64,000 nt of DNA from positions 4,238,001 through 4,302,000 of the forward strand of contig NZ_CP040749.1 of NCBI RefSeq assembly GCF_006065315.1. The letters are read 5' to 3'. Position numbers and translations under genes: made by a program. A model generated the notes under the pieces. The model saw only the letters and a program-made list of their open reading frames with translations, made no database searches and had not been told where the DNA came from. Numbering within the stretch: the first letter of the stretch is position 1; every line of letters begins with the position of its first letter. Below are positions 1 to 8,506 of this stretch, piece after piece. This stretch comes from Aureibaculum algae. GTDB lineage: Bacteria > Bacteroidota > Bacteroidia > Flavobacteriales > Flavobacteriaceae.

Positions 1-368
1 AAGAGAACGAAGCTGAACGGACCATCAAAATTCAAGTAATTCAAGGGGGTAACATTACCGAAGGGTCTGAACGAGCACCCATAAAAATTGAAACTACAGC
101 GGTAACTGAGATTTTACATGAAAACGGCACTATATCAATGGCAAGAAGTGAACCGAACAGTGCTACAAGTAGCTTTTTTATTTGTATAAATGATCAGCCT
201 GAATTAGATTTTGGTGGAAAACGCAACCCTGACGGGCAAGGCTTTGCTGCATTTGGACAAGTTACAAAAGGAATGGATGTCGTTTTAAAAATTCAATCGC
301 AAAAAAATAAAAACCAACAACTTTTAGAACCGATACAAATTCACGCTATAACTAGAGTTACCAATTAA
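1..368 (+). CDS. Cyclophilin-type peptidyl-prolyl cis-trans isomerase, 5'-truncated by the window
   Basis: The open frame runs from base 3 to the stop at 366-368, leaving about 121 residues. The visible part has the cyclophilin core: IQGG, then MARSEPNSATSSFFIC, a DFGGKRNPDGQGF stretch and AFGQVTKGMDVV, in the usual order. By comparison with PpiB-type proteins roughly 45 N-terminal residues lie outside the window, so export cannot be judged. The family isomerises X-Pro bonds during protein folding. A start at the internal ATG at 138 would cut the conserved core and is not credible. Family call is firm; the exact paralogue is not. Confidence 0.9.
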   Translation, partial: ENEAERTIKIQVIQGGNITEGSERAPIKIETTAVTEILHENGTISMARSEPNSATSSFFICINDQPELDFGGKRNPDGQGFAAFGQVTKGMDVVLKIQSQKNKNQQLLEPIQIHAITRVTN

Positions 369-483
369 AAATTAACCATATTATTTCATTATCATGAAAT
401 GCCATTATTATATACTTTTACACCAAACTAAATATTAAAATTGGCATTCCATTTGACCTATAAAAAACCATAAATAGTAACAG

Positions 484-1086
484 ATGAAAAAACTAGTCAA
501 TTATTTCTTACAAGGCTTATTATATATTGCACCCCTAGGTATAACTGCATACATTATTTATGCTGTTTTCACTTTTTCGGATGGATTATTACAAGATTTA
601 TTACTTAAATTTTTCGATATTAAAATTCCCGGATTAGGTGTTTTAACACTTATATTATTTTTAATCTTCGTAGGGTTTTTAGGACGAACAATTATTGCAG
701 ATCCATTGCGTAAATTGTTTAAAAACCTGATTGAACGCGTTCCGTTGTTAAATTTTATCTACTCTGCCTTTAATGACTTATTTTCTGCTTTTGTAGGTAA
801 GGAAAAGAAATTTAGCAAACCGGTACTGGTTAAAGTTAATTTAAATTCTGATTTAGAAAAATTAGGATTTATAACAGAAGAAAATTTAGAGCTATTAGGA
901 GAAATGGATAAGGTTGCTGTCTATTTTCCTCATTCTTATAATTTTTCTGGTGAATTATTTATTGTACCTCGAGCCAATATTAAAACAGTAGATATAAACT
1001 CAAGTGACGTAATGAAGTTTGTAGTTTCAGCTGGATTAACAGGATGGAATAAAGATGAAGTTATAGAACATGAAGAGGCAAATTAA
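484..1086 (+). CDS. DUF502 family membrane protein
   Basis: 200 residues. Two hydrophobic helices are visible near residues 11-31 (GLLYIAPLGITAYIIY region) and 48-67, followed by a short basic stretch and a soluble C-terminal half ending in acidic residues. The IAPLGITAYII opening and the later PVLVKVNL and VYFPHSYNFSGELFIV stretches are typical of DUF502 proteins, a widespread bacterial inner-membrane family without an established biochemical role. The ATG follows a 115-bp spacer after the cyclophilin gene and has no strong Shine-Dalgarno, as usual in Bacteroidota. It is probably monocistronic or paired with the regulator that follows 18 bp later. Confidence 0.85.
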   Translation: MKKLVNYFLQGLLYIAPLGITAYIIYAVFTFSDGLLQDLLLKFFDIKIPGLGVLTLILFLIFVGFLGRTIIADPLRKLFKNLIERVPLLNFIYSAFNDLFSAFVGKEKKFSKPVLVKVNLNSDLEKLGFITEENLELLGEMDKVAVYFPHSYNFSGELFIVPRANIKTVDINSSDVMKFVVSAGLTGWNKDEVIEHEEAN

Positions 1087-1104
1087 TTCTTAATCAAAGA
1101 CGAG

Positions 1105-1698
1105 ATGAATACTATTAATCTTAAAACGTTCTTGACTTCTAATCTTGATATTGACGAAAAGGAAATTTTGTCAATAGTAGATAACTGCACCATTAAAAGG
1201 GTTAAAAAAAATGAGTTCTTATTACAAAAAAATGAACACTGTAAGCATACCTTTTTTGTAGAGAAAGGGTTATTGAGACAATATTCAATTGACGAAAAAG
1301 GCAAAGAACACATACTATCTTTTGCTCCCGAAAATTGGTTTGTAACCGATAGAGAAAGTGCCTATTTTAATAGACCTTCCGCCTATTACATCCAAGCATT
1401 GGAAGAAAGTCAAGTAGCAATGATAGATGAAAATTTCATTCAATTACTTGCTGAGAAAATATCATCGTTTACAGATTTCAACAATAAATTACTACACAAT
1501 CATATTCTTCATTTACAAAATAGAATCAATTTATTACTAAGTGCTGCTGCGGAAGACAGGTATTTACAATTTGTTAAAATGTATCCAGACATACTTTTGA
1601 GAGTTCCGCAAACAATGATCGCCTCCTATTTAGGTATTACCCCAGAGAGCCTAAGCAGAGTCCGCAAAGAATTGGCTCATAAAAACTTTAAAGGGTAG
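1105..1698 (+). CDS. Crp/Fnr family transcriptional regulator
   Basis: 197 residues, normal for the family. Residues about 25-115 form a cyclic-nucleotide-binding-type beta-roll (FFVEKGLLRQYSIDEKGKEH, then LSFAPENWFVTDRESAYF). The C-terminal 45 residues carry a helix-turn-helix (VPQTMIASYLGITPESLSRVRKEL). The phosphate-binding RxA signature of true cAMP receptors is not evident, so the effector is unknown. It lies just upstream of the pirin gene on the same strand; in many Bacteroidota such regulators sit next to pirin or redox genes, so it may control its neighbour. That link is inference. Confidence 0.88.
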   Translation: MNTINLKTFLTSNLDIDEKEILSIVDNCTIKRVKKNEFLLQKNEHCKHTFFVEKGLLRQYSIDEKGKEHILSFAPENWFVTDRESAYFNRPSAYYIQALEESQVAMIDENFIQLLAEKISSFTDFNNKLLHNHILHLQNRINLLLSAAAEDRYLQFVKMYPDILLRVPQTMIASYLGITPESLSRVRKELAHKNFKG

Positions 1699-1764
1699 TT
1701 CTTATCATACATCAATGCACAGGTTTTTTGCTCATTGTACATTTGTGGTATAAAATTAAATGAT

Positions 1765-2643
1765 ATGAAAACAAAAACAGTAGAATTAGTAGCCAGTCCA
1801 AAAGCTCCACATTTTGTTGGAGATGGCTTTCGTGTACATAACTTTATCCCCAGTGGATTTAGACTTGACATGCAACGGATGAACCCGTTTATAATGTTAG
1901 ATTACAATTCAACCTACCACTTCCCTCCTTCTCATAAACCAAAAGGGGTTGGTGTGCATCCTCATAGAGGTTTTGAAACCGTTACTATAGCCTATAAAGG
2001 CAAGGTAGCTCATCATGACAGCAGCGGTGGTGGCGGAGTTATAGAAGAAGGTGATGTGCAATGGATGACTGCAGCAAGTGGTGTGTTACACAAAGAATAC
2101 CACGAAGAAGAATGGAGTAAAACGGGTGGCGATATTCAAATGGTGCAACTTTGGGTAAACTTACCTAAAAAGGACAAAATGAGTGCTCCAAAGTACCAAG
2201 CTATAAATAACGAATCCATTAACCGTTTTCAATTGGAAAATAATGCTGGACAAATTGAAGTAATTGCAGGTGAATATGAAGGCATTAAAGGAGCTGCTTC
2301 AACATTTACACCATTGCATATGTTTAATGCTAAACTGAACAAAGGTGGCAAAGCTGCATTTCATTTTCCTGCCAACTATAACACTGTATTACTTGTTGTG
2401 GAAGGCAGCATTTTAATTAATGGTAGTGAAAAAGCTCCAACAGACCATCTAGCCCTCATGGCGACCGATGGCGAAAATTTTGAGGTTGAAGCCATAGATG
2501 ATGCTATTGTTTTAGTTTTAAGTGGAGAACCTATTGATGAACCTATTGCCGCCCATGGCCCTTTTGTAATGAACACAAAAGAAGAGTTAATGGAAGCCTT
2601 TAATGATTTCAATAATGGCAAGTTTGGCTATTTGGAAAATTAA
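1765..2643 (+). CDS. Pirin family protein (bicupin)
   Basis: About 292 residues from the ATG at 1765; an upstream in-frame TTG at 1735 would add ten non-conserved residues and is rejected. The N-terminal cupin has the pirin metal site HPHRGFETVT and the downstream GVLHKEYHEEEW histidines and glutamates, and the C-terminal cupin follows from about residue 170. Pirins bind iron and are linked to oxidative-stress responses or quercetinase activity, but the substrate cannot be read from sequence. The gene follows the Crp/Fnr regulator by 66 bp. Confidence 0.92.
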   Translation: MKTKTVELVASPKAPHFVGDGFRVHNFIPSGFRLDMQRMNPFIMLDYNSTYHFPPSHKPKGVGVHPHRGFETVTIAYKGKVAHHDSSGGGGVIEEGDVQWMTAASGVLHKEYHEEEWSKTGGDIQMVQLWVNLPKKDKMSAPKYQAINNESINRFQLENNAGQIEVIAGEYEGIKGAASTFTPLHMFNAKLNKGGKAAFHFPANYNTVLLVVEGSILINGSEKAPTDHLALMATDGENFEVEAIDDAIVLVLSGEPIDEPIAAHGPFVMNTKEELMEAFNDFNNGKFGYLEN

Positions 2644-2765
2644 AAATCTTCAAGAACATAGTATAAAATAAAATGCCAGAAGTACCAGGTTATATAACAG
2701 GTGCTTCTGGTTTTCTCATAGCACCTATAAATAAAAGATTCATTGCAATTGGATCTTAATTATTA

Positions 2766-3395
2766 CTAAGGCTTAAACTTCAACGGTACATGCACCACTT
2801 TCTTAGTTTCAAAAAAGTCTTCTTTAAAATAGTCTGATAAGTTATATGTTGTCGCTTTCGGAAAATTGACTAATTCTTCCGTTAAATCGCCACCCTTTAA
2901 GTATAGAATACCATTTTTAAGCTCATGTCGCTGTTTTTTGGCAACCTTTTTACGAGTCCATTTTACGAAATCATCCATATTAGTAACGGCACGGCTTACA
3001 ATAAAATCGAATTCTCCTTTTACGCTTTCCGCTCTGATGTGCTGAGCTTTTACATTCTGAAGTCCTAACGCCTTGGCTACCTCTTGTACTACTTTTATTT
3101 TTTTACCAATAGAGTCTACCAATAAAAATCGTGTTTCAGGAAACAAAATAGCAAGAGGAATTCCAGGAAAACCACCACCAGTACCTACATCTAAAACTTT
3201 TGATTTTGGCACAAAAGGCTGCACCTTAGCAATACCCAAAGAATGAAGCACATGTCTTTCATACAAGGTTTCAATATCCTTTCTAGATATTACATTAATT
3301 TGTGCATTCCATAATGCATACAATTGCTCTAATTGTTTAAACTGACTAATTTGCTCATCAGAAAGTTCCTTAAAATATGTCGAAATTATTTCCAT
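2766..3395 (-). CDS. rsmG: 16S rRNA (guanine527-N7)-methyltransferase RsmG
   Basis: 209 residues from the ATG at 3395, chosen because it gives the usual MEII..YF start; a longer reading from 3419 adds eight residues without support. The protein shows the RsmG N-terminal helices (ERHVLHSLGIAKV), the SAM-binding motif VLDVGTGGGFPGIPLAI, and IVSRAVTNMDDFVKW, which belongs to the GidB family. It methylates G527 of 16S rRNA in the cytoplasm; loss gives low-level streptomycin resistance in other bacteria. It is transcribed away from the desaturase gene, and the two share a 115-bp divergent intergenic region. Confidence 0.95.
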   Translation of the reverse strand: MEIISTYFKELSDEQISQFKQLEQLYALWNAQINVISRKDIETLYERHVLHSLGIAKVQPFVPKSKVLDVGTGGGFPGIPLAILFPETRFLLVDSIGKKIKVVQEVAKALGLQNVKAQHIRAESVKGEFDFIVSRAVTNMDDFVKWTRKKVAKKQRHELKNGILYLKGGDLTEELVNFPKATTYNLSDYFKEDFFETKKVVHVPLKFKP

Positions 3396-3477
3396 AATAG
3401 TAAACGGCAAAGCTACCATCTTTTGTTAAATATTTAACAATTCATCCCTAAAAACCTACAGAAAAACAAAAATTGCG

Positions 3478-3485
3478 TAAATTTG
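3478..3485 (+). promoter_or_regulatory. Candidate Bacteroidota -7 element upstream of the desaturase
   Basis: TAAATTTG matches the Bacteroidota TAnnTTTG element and lies 25 bp before the desaturase ATG. A matching -33 TTTG at the right distance is not clear, so support is partial. Confidence 0.4.
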
Positions 3486-3510
3486 CAGTTCATTAAACTA
3501 CCTAATACAC

Positions 3511-4605
3511 ATGTCTCAAACGACTATAAAATATTCACGAGTAGATTCTGCGAAGTTTTTCAGGACGCTCAATAAGCGAATTAACACATATTTTAAAGAA
3601 AAAAATATAAAAAAAACAGGAAACGGACAATTGTACATTAAAACAGTTGTTATGTTTGTTTTACTCATAGCACCATTAGTTTTAGTACTTACGTTACCTA
3701 TGGCTTGGTGGGCTCAAATTATTTGCATGATTGTTGTTGGCATTGGCATGGCTGGTGTTGGAATGAATGTAATGCATGATGCCAATCACGAATCTTTTTC
3801 TAGTAAAAAGTGGGTAAATAAATTAATGGGAAGTAGTATTTACATCCTTGCTGGTAATGATTACAACTGGAAAGTACAACACAATGTACTTCACCATACC
3901 TACACAAATATTCAAGGGCACGATGAGGATATTGATGCCGGTAGAATAATCCGTTTTTCAAAACATGCTAAATGGCATAGTTTTCATAAATATCAAAAGT
4001 ATTACGCCTTTTTTCTTTATGGATTATTAACCGTAAACTGGGCTATTACTACTGATTTTAAGCAAACTTATCAATACTTAAAACGTAAGTTATCTTATGG
4101 AAAAATGCCACATCCTGCTACACAATGGACAAAATTAATCATTGGTAAAATAATTTATTATGCCATTTGGGTCGCCTTACCATTATTTGTTGGTATCGTT
4201 TGGTGGAAAGTACTTATCGGATTTTTTATTATGCATTATACGGCGGGTATTATTTTAAGTGTAATTTTTCAATTGGCTCATGTTATGCCAAATACAGAAA
4301 TGCCAATGCCAGATGAAGTAGGTAATATGAAAAACACTTGGGCAATTCATCAATTATTTACGACTTCTAATTTTGCTCCAAAAAACTGGTTAGTGCGTTT
4401 TTATACTGGTGGATTAAACTACCAAGTTGAGCATCATTTATTCGCAAATATTAGTCATGTTCATTATAAAAAATTAGCTGAAATTGTAAAAAACACTGCT
4501 AAAGAATTTAGCCTTCCTTACAACGAGTATAAAACGTTTAGAAGAGCTGTAATTGAACATTATAAGCAGTTAGAAGTCTTAGGAAAAAAACCTTCTATAG
4601 CTTAG
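3511..4605 (+). CDS. Membrane fatty acid desaturase (acyl-CoA/acyl-lipid type)
   Basis: 364 residues. Three histidine clusters bind the di-iron centre: HDANHES (about residue 88-94), HNVLHHTYTN with HDED (about 125-140), and the C-terminal QVEHHLF. Hydrophobic helices surround them (VVMFVLLIAPLVLVLTL near residue 50 and several later). The QVEHH box rather than HxxHH resembles front-end or delta-6-type desaturases, so the double-bond position is uncertain. It inserts double bonds in membrane lipid acyl chains at the inner membrane. It is a single gene ending in a strong terminator. Confidence 0.92.
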   Translation: MSQTTIKYSRVDSAKFFRTLNKRINTYFKEKNIKKTGNGQLYIKTVVMFVLLIAPLVLVLTLPMAWWAQIICMIVVGIGMAGVGMNVMHDANHESFSSKKWVNKLMGSSIYILAGNDYNWKVQHNVLHHTYTNIQGHDEDIDAGRIIRFSKHAKWHSFHKYQKYYAFFLYGLLTVNWAITTDFKQTYQYLKRKLSYGKMPHPATQWTKLIIGKIIYYAIWVALPLFVGIVWWKVLIGFFIMHYTAGIILSVIFQLAHVMPNTEMPMPDEVGNMKNTWAIHQLFTTSNFAPKNWLVRFYTGGLNYQVEHHLFANISHVHYKKLAEIVKNTAKEFSLPYNEYKTFRRAVIEHYKQLEVLGKKPSIA

Positions 4606-4624
4606 ATAGAATTCACAAAAAATT

Positions 4625-4656
4625 AAAAACAGCTGCGAGATATCGCAGCTGTTTTT
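4625..4656 (+). terminator. Rho-independent terminator after the desaturase
   Basis: A 14-bp perfect stem (4625-4638 with 4643-4656, built on ACAGCTGCGA) with a GATA loop, ending in five T. It is 20 bp past the desaturase stop. Confidence 0.9.
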
Positions 4657-4754
4657 CGTTATATCTCATACCAGTATTCCATTTATCAATATTTTCACTA
4701 TTCTTATTAATTAGTTTAAATTCTAACTTTTAGATAATTAATAATTATTTAAGG

Positions 4755-4783
4755 TTGTTTCTACATTATTCTTTTTAATTTTG
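4755..4783 (+). promoter_or_regulatory. Promoter of the aminotransferase gene
   Basis: A TTG at 4755-4757 and TAATTTTG at 4776-4783, 18 bp apart, match the Bacteroidota -33/-7 consensus, 25 bp before the start codon. Confidence 0.6.
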
Positions 4784-4808
4784 TTGTCTAAATATTTATC
4801 AAACAATT

Positions 4809-5993
4809 ATGCAACAACTTTCCGATAGAATTAATAATCTACCAGTTTCAGAAACCTTAGCAATGGCGGCAAAAGCTCGCGAATTAAAGGCTGAAGGTAA
4901 AGACATTATCAGTTTAAGTTTAGGTGAACCAGATTTTAACACACCTGACTTTATCAAAGATGCCGCTAAACAAGCCATTGATGATAATTACAACTCTTAT
5001 TCACCTGTGGATGGTTATTTAGATCTTCGCGAAGCTATTTGCAGGAAGTTTAAGCGTGATAATAATTTGACCTATAGTCCAAATCAAATCGTAGTTTCTA
5101 CAGGTGCAAAACAATCTATTGCTAATATTGCATTGGTATTACTAAACCCAGGAGACGAAGTTTTATTACCAGCTCCATATTGGGTAAGCTATTCAGCCAT
5201 TGCTACTTTGGCAGAAGCGACTTATAAAGAAATACCTTCTAATATTGATACAGATTTTAAAATTACACCTGAGCAATTAGAAGCTGCAATTACGCCAAAA
5301 ACGAAATTAATTTTCTTTAATTCACCTAATAACCCAAGTGGTACCGTTTATACGGAAAGTGAATATAGAGCATTTGCTAAAGTTTTAGAAAAATATCCAA
5401 ATATCTATATCTTATCAGATGAAATTTACGAGCATATCAATTATGGTCAGCCTAATTTTAGTTTTGCCAGTATTGAAAGCATGTACGATAGAACCATTAC
5501 TGTAAATGGAGTTGCTAAAGCTTTTGCCATGACTGGTTGGAGAATTGGTTACATGGGTGGTCCGGCTTGGATAGCAAAAGCATGTACCAAAATACAAGGT
5601 CAAATTACTTCTGGTGCTAATTGTATTGCACAACGTGCAACAATAGCTGCATTAGATGCTCCGGTGTCAAAAATCCAGTTTATGGTTGATGAATTTCATA
5701 AAAGGCGTGACTTAGTTTTAGAGTTACTCTCTGAAATTAAAGGAATTAATATAAATACACCAAAAGGTGCGTTTTATGTTTTTCCTGATGTATCTTCTTA
5801 TTTTGGAAAAACCATTGATGGTGTTACCATTAATAATGCTGGAGATTTTTCAATGTTTTTATTAGAAAAAGCGAATGTAGCTACGGTTACAGGAGGTGCT
5901 TTTGGAGCTCCTGATTGTATCAGACTTTCTTATGCAGCGTCAACGGAAGAATTAAAAGAAGCGTTTAAACGAATTAAAAATGTATTGAATTAG
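4809..5993 (+). CDS. Class I/II PLP-dependent aminotransferase (AspC/AatA type)
   Basis: 394 residues, full length for fold-type I aspartate aminotransferases. Visible landmarks are the SLSLGEPDFNTPDFI N-terminal segment, STGAKQSIANI, the NSPNNPSGTVY loop, SDEIYEHI, and the PLP Schiff-base lysine K237 in VNGVAKAFAMTGWRIGY. The C-terminal arginine of RLSYAAS would bind the substrate carboxylate. It most likely transfers the amino group between aspartate (or a related amino acid) and 2-oxoglutarate in the cytoplasm. A clear promoter and terminator isolate it from the gene to its left; the lipoprotein follows 8 bp downstream. Confidence 0.93.
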   Translation: MQQLSDRINNLPVSETLAMAAKARELKAEGKDIISLSLGEPDFNTPDFIKDAAKQAIDDNYNSYSPVDGYLDLREAICRKFKRDNNLTYSPNQIVVSTGAKQSIANIALVLLNPGDEVLLPAPYWVSYSAIATLAEATYKEIPSNIDTDFKITPEQLEAAITPKTKLIFFNSPNNPSGTVYTESEYRAFAKVLEKYPNIYILSDEIYEHINYGQPNFSFASIESMYDRTITVNGVAKAFAMTGWRIGYMGGPAWIAKACTKIQGQITSGANCIAQRATIAALDAPVSKIQFMVDEFHKRRDLVLELLSEIKGININTPKGAFYVFPDVSSYFGKTIDGVTINNAGDFSMFLLEKANVATVTGGAFGAPDCIRLSYAASTEELKEAFKRIKNVLN

Positions 5994-6001
5994 GTAAATA
6001 A

Positions 6002-6796
6002 ATGAAGAAATTACTTTTACTATTTTTATTGACTTCCTTGTCGAATTGCGATTCTGATTCGGATACTATTGAAAAGGATGCATTTGAATTAGAGTTATCT
6101 TCTTTCAAAACCACCTATGAAATTGATGAACTAATTGAGATTAATATTACTTCAGATGAAAATATTATCGAAATCATTGGATCTACGGATAATTTTGAAA
6201 CTAATTTTAATCAAACAAGATATACAACAGATAATTCTGGATTTGGAAAAATAGCGAAAGTATATTTAAGTTTTGATACTCTAGACAAAAAAACAATTCA
6301 CTTTAAAATTAAAAACAGTAACAAAGAAGAAATTGAAAAATCAATTGAAATTGACATTATTAGAGGTCCTGCAGTAAAAATTAAAAATATAAAAATCAAG
6401 TCTTTCTATAAAATTAATGAAACTTGGGATTCTGAATTCGGAAATGAAGATGTTAACCGCCTAGCGGATGTTATTTTTGGAATTCGAAAAGGAAAATTTC
6501 ATCCTTTTGACAAAGATTTTAATTTCACAAATTGGTTTATTTCAAATGTTAAAGAAAATCAAGGTGATTTGACATGGAGTGTTTCTTCAAAGAACTTGTA
6601 CCTAAATCCAAATAGAATATTAAAATTAAGTTTAGTCGATGATGATGGGAATAACATAGGTGAAAGTTTAATTTATGACACCCCCTATGAAAGGGATATT
6701 GATTTTAATCAATACACTATATCTAAACCTAACTTTATTCTTTACAAAGACGATACTGAAAATCTTGAAATTGAATTAGAATTAGAATGGCCTTAA
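6002..6796 (+). CDS. Hypothetical lipoprotein
   Basis: 264 residues. A short lipoprotein signal (KKLLLLFLLTSLSNC) puts the acylated cysteine at residue 16, followed by an acidic DSDSD stretch of the kind that favours surface lipoproteins in Bacteroidota. The rest is rich in Lys, Asn, Ile and Asp with alternating beta-strand pattern and could be one or two Ig-like domains. I recognise no family and assign no function. It starts 8 bp after the aminotransferase and is followed 10 bp later by the thioesterase, so it may be cotranscribed. Confidence 0.75.
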   Translation: MKKLLLLFLLTSLSNCDSDSDTIEKDAFELELSSFKTTYEIDELIEINITSDENIIEIIGSTDNFETNFNQTRYTTDNSGFGKIAKVYLSFDTLDKKTIHFKIKNSNKEEIEKSIEIDIIRGPAVKIKNIKIKSFYKINETWDSEFGNEDVNRLADVIFGIRKGKFHPFDKDFNFTNWFISNVKENQGDLTWSVSSKNLYLNPNRILKLSLVDDDGNNIGESLIYDTPYERDIDFNQYTISKPNFILYKDDTENLEIELELEWP

Positions 6797-6806
6797 TTTA
6801 AAAAAA

Positions 6807-7256
6807 ATGAATTTTAAATACACTTTCAAAACACGTTGGTCAGATTTTGACCCAAACAGACATTTACGCCATACGGCTTATAACGATTATGCCGCAGAAA
6901 GTAGGGTTCGCTATTTAAACGAACACAACTTTGGCATGGATAGGTTTCAAAAAGAAAATATCGGTCCCATATTATTTAAGGAAGAAACTACTTTTTATAG
7001 AGAAGTAAATTTAGGGGAAGACATCACGATTGAATTATTTTTAGAAGGATTATCTGAAAATGGAGAACGATTTAAATTCTTACATAAAATATATAGAGAA
7101 GACGGTGTACTAGCTGCTGAAATTATCGTTCTGGGTGCTTGGTTAGATTTAACCAAACGAAAACTAATACAACCACCTGCAGATATGGTAAAAACTTTTA
7201 AAGAACTTACAAAATCGGAAAATTTTGAAGAAATCCCTTTAAAAAGTAAATCATAG
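6807..7256 (+). CDS. Acyl-CoA thioesterase, 4HBT hotdog fold
   Basis: 149 residues, the usual single hotdog length. The N-terminal signature RWSDFDPNRHLRHTAYNDYAAE corresponds to the 4-hydroxybenzoyl-CoA thioesterase/YbgC motif, with the catalytic Asp in SDFDP. Family members hydrolyse acyl-CoA or acyl-ACP thioesters in the cytoplasm; the chain length is not predictable. The stop is directly followed by the TTG start of the nuclease gene (2-bp spacing). Confidence 0.85.
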   Translation: MNFKYTFKTRWSDFDPNRHLRHTAYNDYAAESRVRYLNEHNFGMDRFQKENIGPILFKEETTFYREVNLGEDITIELFLEGLSENGERFKFLHKIYREDGVLAAEIIVLGAWLDLTKRKLIQPPADMVKTFKELTKSENFEEIPLKSKS

Positions 7257-7258
7257 GT

Positions 7259-8053
7259 TTGAAAAGAAAAGCCCTTGTTTATCCTATTGTAATACTCTTA
7301 TTGGGTTTAGTGATGTATCTTTTTATTCCAAAGAATGATACCATAGATACTGATGTAAACCCAGTAGCAGTTTCAGGTTTTAATTACTTACCTACATCAA
7401 CTACAAATACAATAGTTAACCATCAATATTACAGTCTTTCGTACAATGAAAATTATGAGCAGGCAGAATGGGTTGCGTATGAATTAACAAATGACCATCT
7501 TTCAGGTTCAAATAGAAAACGCCCATATTTCATTCAAGATAAAAAAGTTAAAACACAGTCAGCAGATTACAGAAATTATAAAAAATCAGGGTATACCAAA
7601 GGTCATTTATGTCCTGCCGGAGATAGGAAATTTTCTAAGACTGCTTTTGATGAAACTTTTTTAACATCGAACATTTCTCCTCAAAAAGCTGATTTTAACG
7701 GAGGAGTATGGAATAGATTAGAGCAAAAAACACGTTATTGGGCTAGTAAAGACAAACAATTATTTGTGGTTACCGGTGGTGTGTTGTCAAAAAACTTAAA
7801 AACTATTGGACACGAAAAAGTTGCAGTTCCAACTCACTTTTATAAAATTCTACTGGATTATTCTGAACCTAAGATTAAGGCCATTGCATTTTTAGTACCA
7901 CATGAAGCGTCAAAAAAACCACTCTATACTTTTGTAGTATCAATAGATCATCTTGAAAAATTGACAAATATTGATTTTTTCCCAGCATTACCAGATGATT
8001 TAGAAACCAAATTAGAAGCTAGCTCTAGTTACAAAGATTGGAGTTTCAATTAA
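7259..8053 (+). CDS. DNA/RNA non-specific endonuclease (NUC1 type), membrane-anchored or exported
   Basis: 264 residues starting at TTG (7259), chosen because it gives the only N-terminal signal/anchor (MKRKALVYPIVILLLGLVMY). The catalytic segment reads TKGHLCPAGDRKFS, where the family usually has DRGHL, so the Arg is Lys while the His base is kept. The metal-binding Asn lies in NISPQKADFNGGVWNRLE. The family cuts DNA and RNA without sequence preference and is often secreted for nutrient scavenging. The start codon and tight coupling to the thioesterase suggest cotranslation. Confidence 0.88.
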   Translation: MKRKALVYPIVILLLGLVMYLFIPKNDTIDTDVNPVAVSGFNYLPTSTTNTIVNHQYYSLSYNENYEQAEWVAYELTNDHLSGSNRKRPYFIQDKKVKTQSADYRNYKKSGYTKGHLCPAGDRKFSKTAFDETFLTSNISPQKADFNGGVWNRLEQKTRYWASKDKQLFVVTGGVLSKNLKTIGHEKVAVPTHFYKILLDYSEPKIKAIAFLVPHEASKKPLYTFVVSIDHLEKLTNIDFFPALPDDLETKLEASSSYKDWSFN

Positions 8054-8060
8054 TACTTTA

Positions 8061-8204
8061 TTAAAATTCAGTACTTGTTTTTAAAACCATAAGTAATTTA
8101 CTCATTTCCTTATTTTGGTTGGTAAAAAGTAATAAAGCCAGCAATGGTAAGGCTATCATATAATTTATAAAACGGATACTTAGTTTGGCAACTCTTTTTT
8201 TCAT
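8061..8204 (-). CDS. Possible small single-helix membrane protein
   Basis: 47 residues if read from the ATG at 8204; a longer in-frame reading starts at 8243. A basic N-terminus (MKKRVAKLSIRF) precedes one hydrophobic helix (INYMIALPLLALLLF). No family is recognised. It sits convergent to the nuclease gene with 7 bp between the stops. It could be a spurious open frame. Confidence 0.3.
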   Translation of the reverse strand: MKKRVAKLSIRFINYMIALPLLALLLFTNQNKEMSKLLMVLKTSTEF

Positions 8205-8275
8205 TTTTCGGTTGATTTTGCTTAGCGTAAAATTATAACGCAAAAGACTCCTAAAAAATTGTTTTTAAAATTAAA

Positions 8276-8330
8276 AAAGTTCCTTTTTTCTAAGAAACTC
8301 TTATTACTGTATTGGAAGAGAGACTCCCCT
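8276..8330. repeat. Degenerate copy of the tRNA-Leu 3' end and its terminator
   Basis: Roughly 55 bp here (a run of A, a TTCCTTTTTTCTAAGAA hairpin, TATTACTGTA, then GAGAGACTC) parallels 8396-8452, which is the terminator plus T-arm of the tRNA-Leu fragment. Similarity stops after GAGAGACTC. It may be the scar of an earlier insertion or a partial duplication at the same tRNA site. Confidence 0.5.
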
Positions 8331-8386
8331 CGACTATCGCTCGGGACAGGCTTCTCGTCACTCCTGAATTTTCATTTACAATAAAG
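8331..8386. other. Intergenic GC-richer stretch resembling a flavobacterial intergenic repeat
   Basis: The segment CCTCGACTATCGCTCGGGACAG with CTTCTCGTCACTCCTG differs in composition from the AT-rich surroundings and resembles short intergenic repeats I know from flavobacterial genomes. No open frame or RNA structure stands out. The family identity is from memory and unverified. Confidence 0.3.
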
Positions 8387-8395
8387 TAATTTCAT

Positions 8396-8424
8396 AAAAA
8401 AAGCTCCTTATTTCTAAGAAGCTT
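8396..8424 (-). terminator. Terminator of the tRNA-Leu gene (minus strand)
   Basis: A 10-bp stem with one mismatch (8401-8410 with 8415-8424, TTTC loop) followed on the minus strand by a run of T, just beyond the tRNA 3' end. Confidence 0.7.
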
Positions 8425-8433
8425 CTATTACTG

Positions 8434-8490
8434 TACAGGCGGAGAGACTCGAACTCTCACACCTTGCGGCACTAGATCCTAAGTCTAGCG
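8434..8490 (-). tRNA. tRNA-Leu(UAG), 3' fragment only; left attachment site of the ICE
   Basis: Read on the minus strand the sequence gives an anticodon stem CTAGA/TCTAG with loop CTTAGGA (anticodon TAG), the class II variable arm TGCCGCAAGGTG, a T-arm GAGAG-TTCGAGT-CTCTC and an acceptor half CGCCTGT plus discriminator A at 8434. The D-arm and 5' acceptor strand are missing: past 8491 the sequence is unrelated AT-rich DNA leading to the integrase. This is the expected footprint of a tyrosine integrase using a tRNA gene as attB. The intact or 5' half should lie at the other junction, which I do not find in the window. Confidence 0.85.
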
Positions 8491-8506
8491 TACATTTGTT
8501 CAAAAT

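Noticed and set aside
8434..8490. Complete tRNA-Leu gene
   Set aside because: The D-arm and 5' acceptor strand are absent; the sequence past 8491 cannot pair with the acceptor half.
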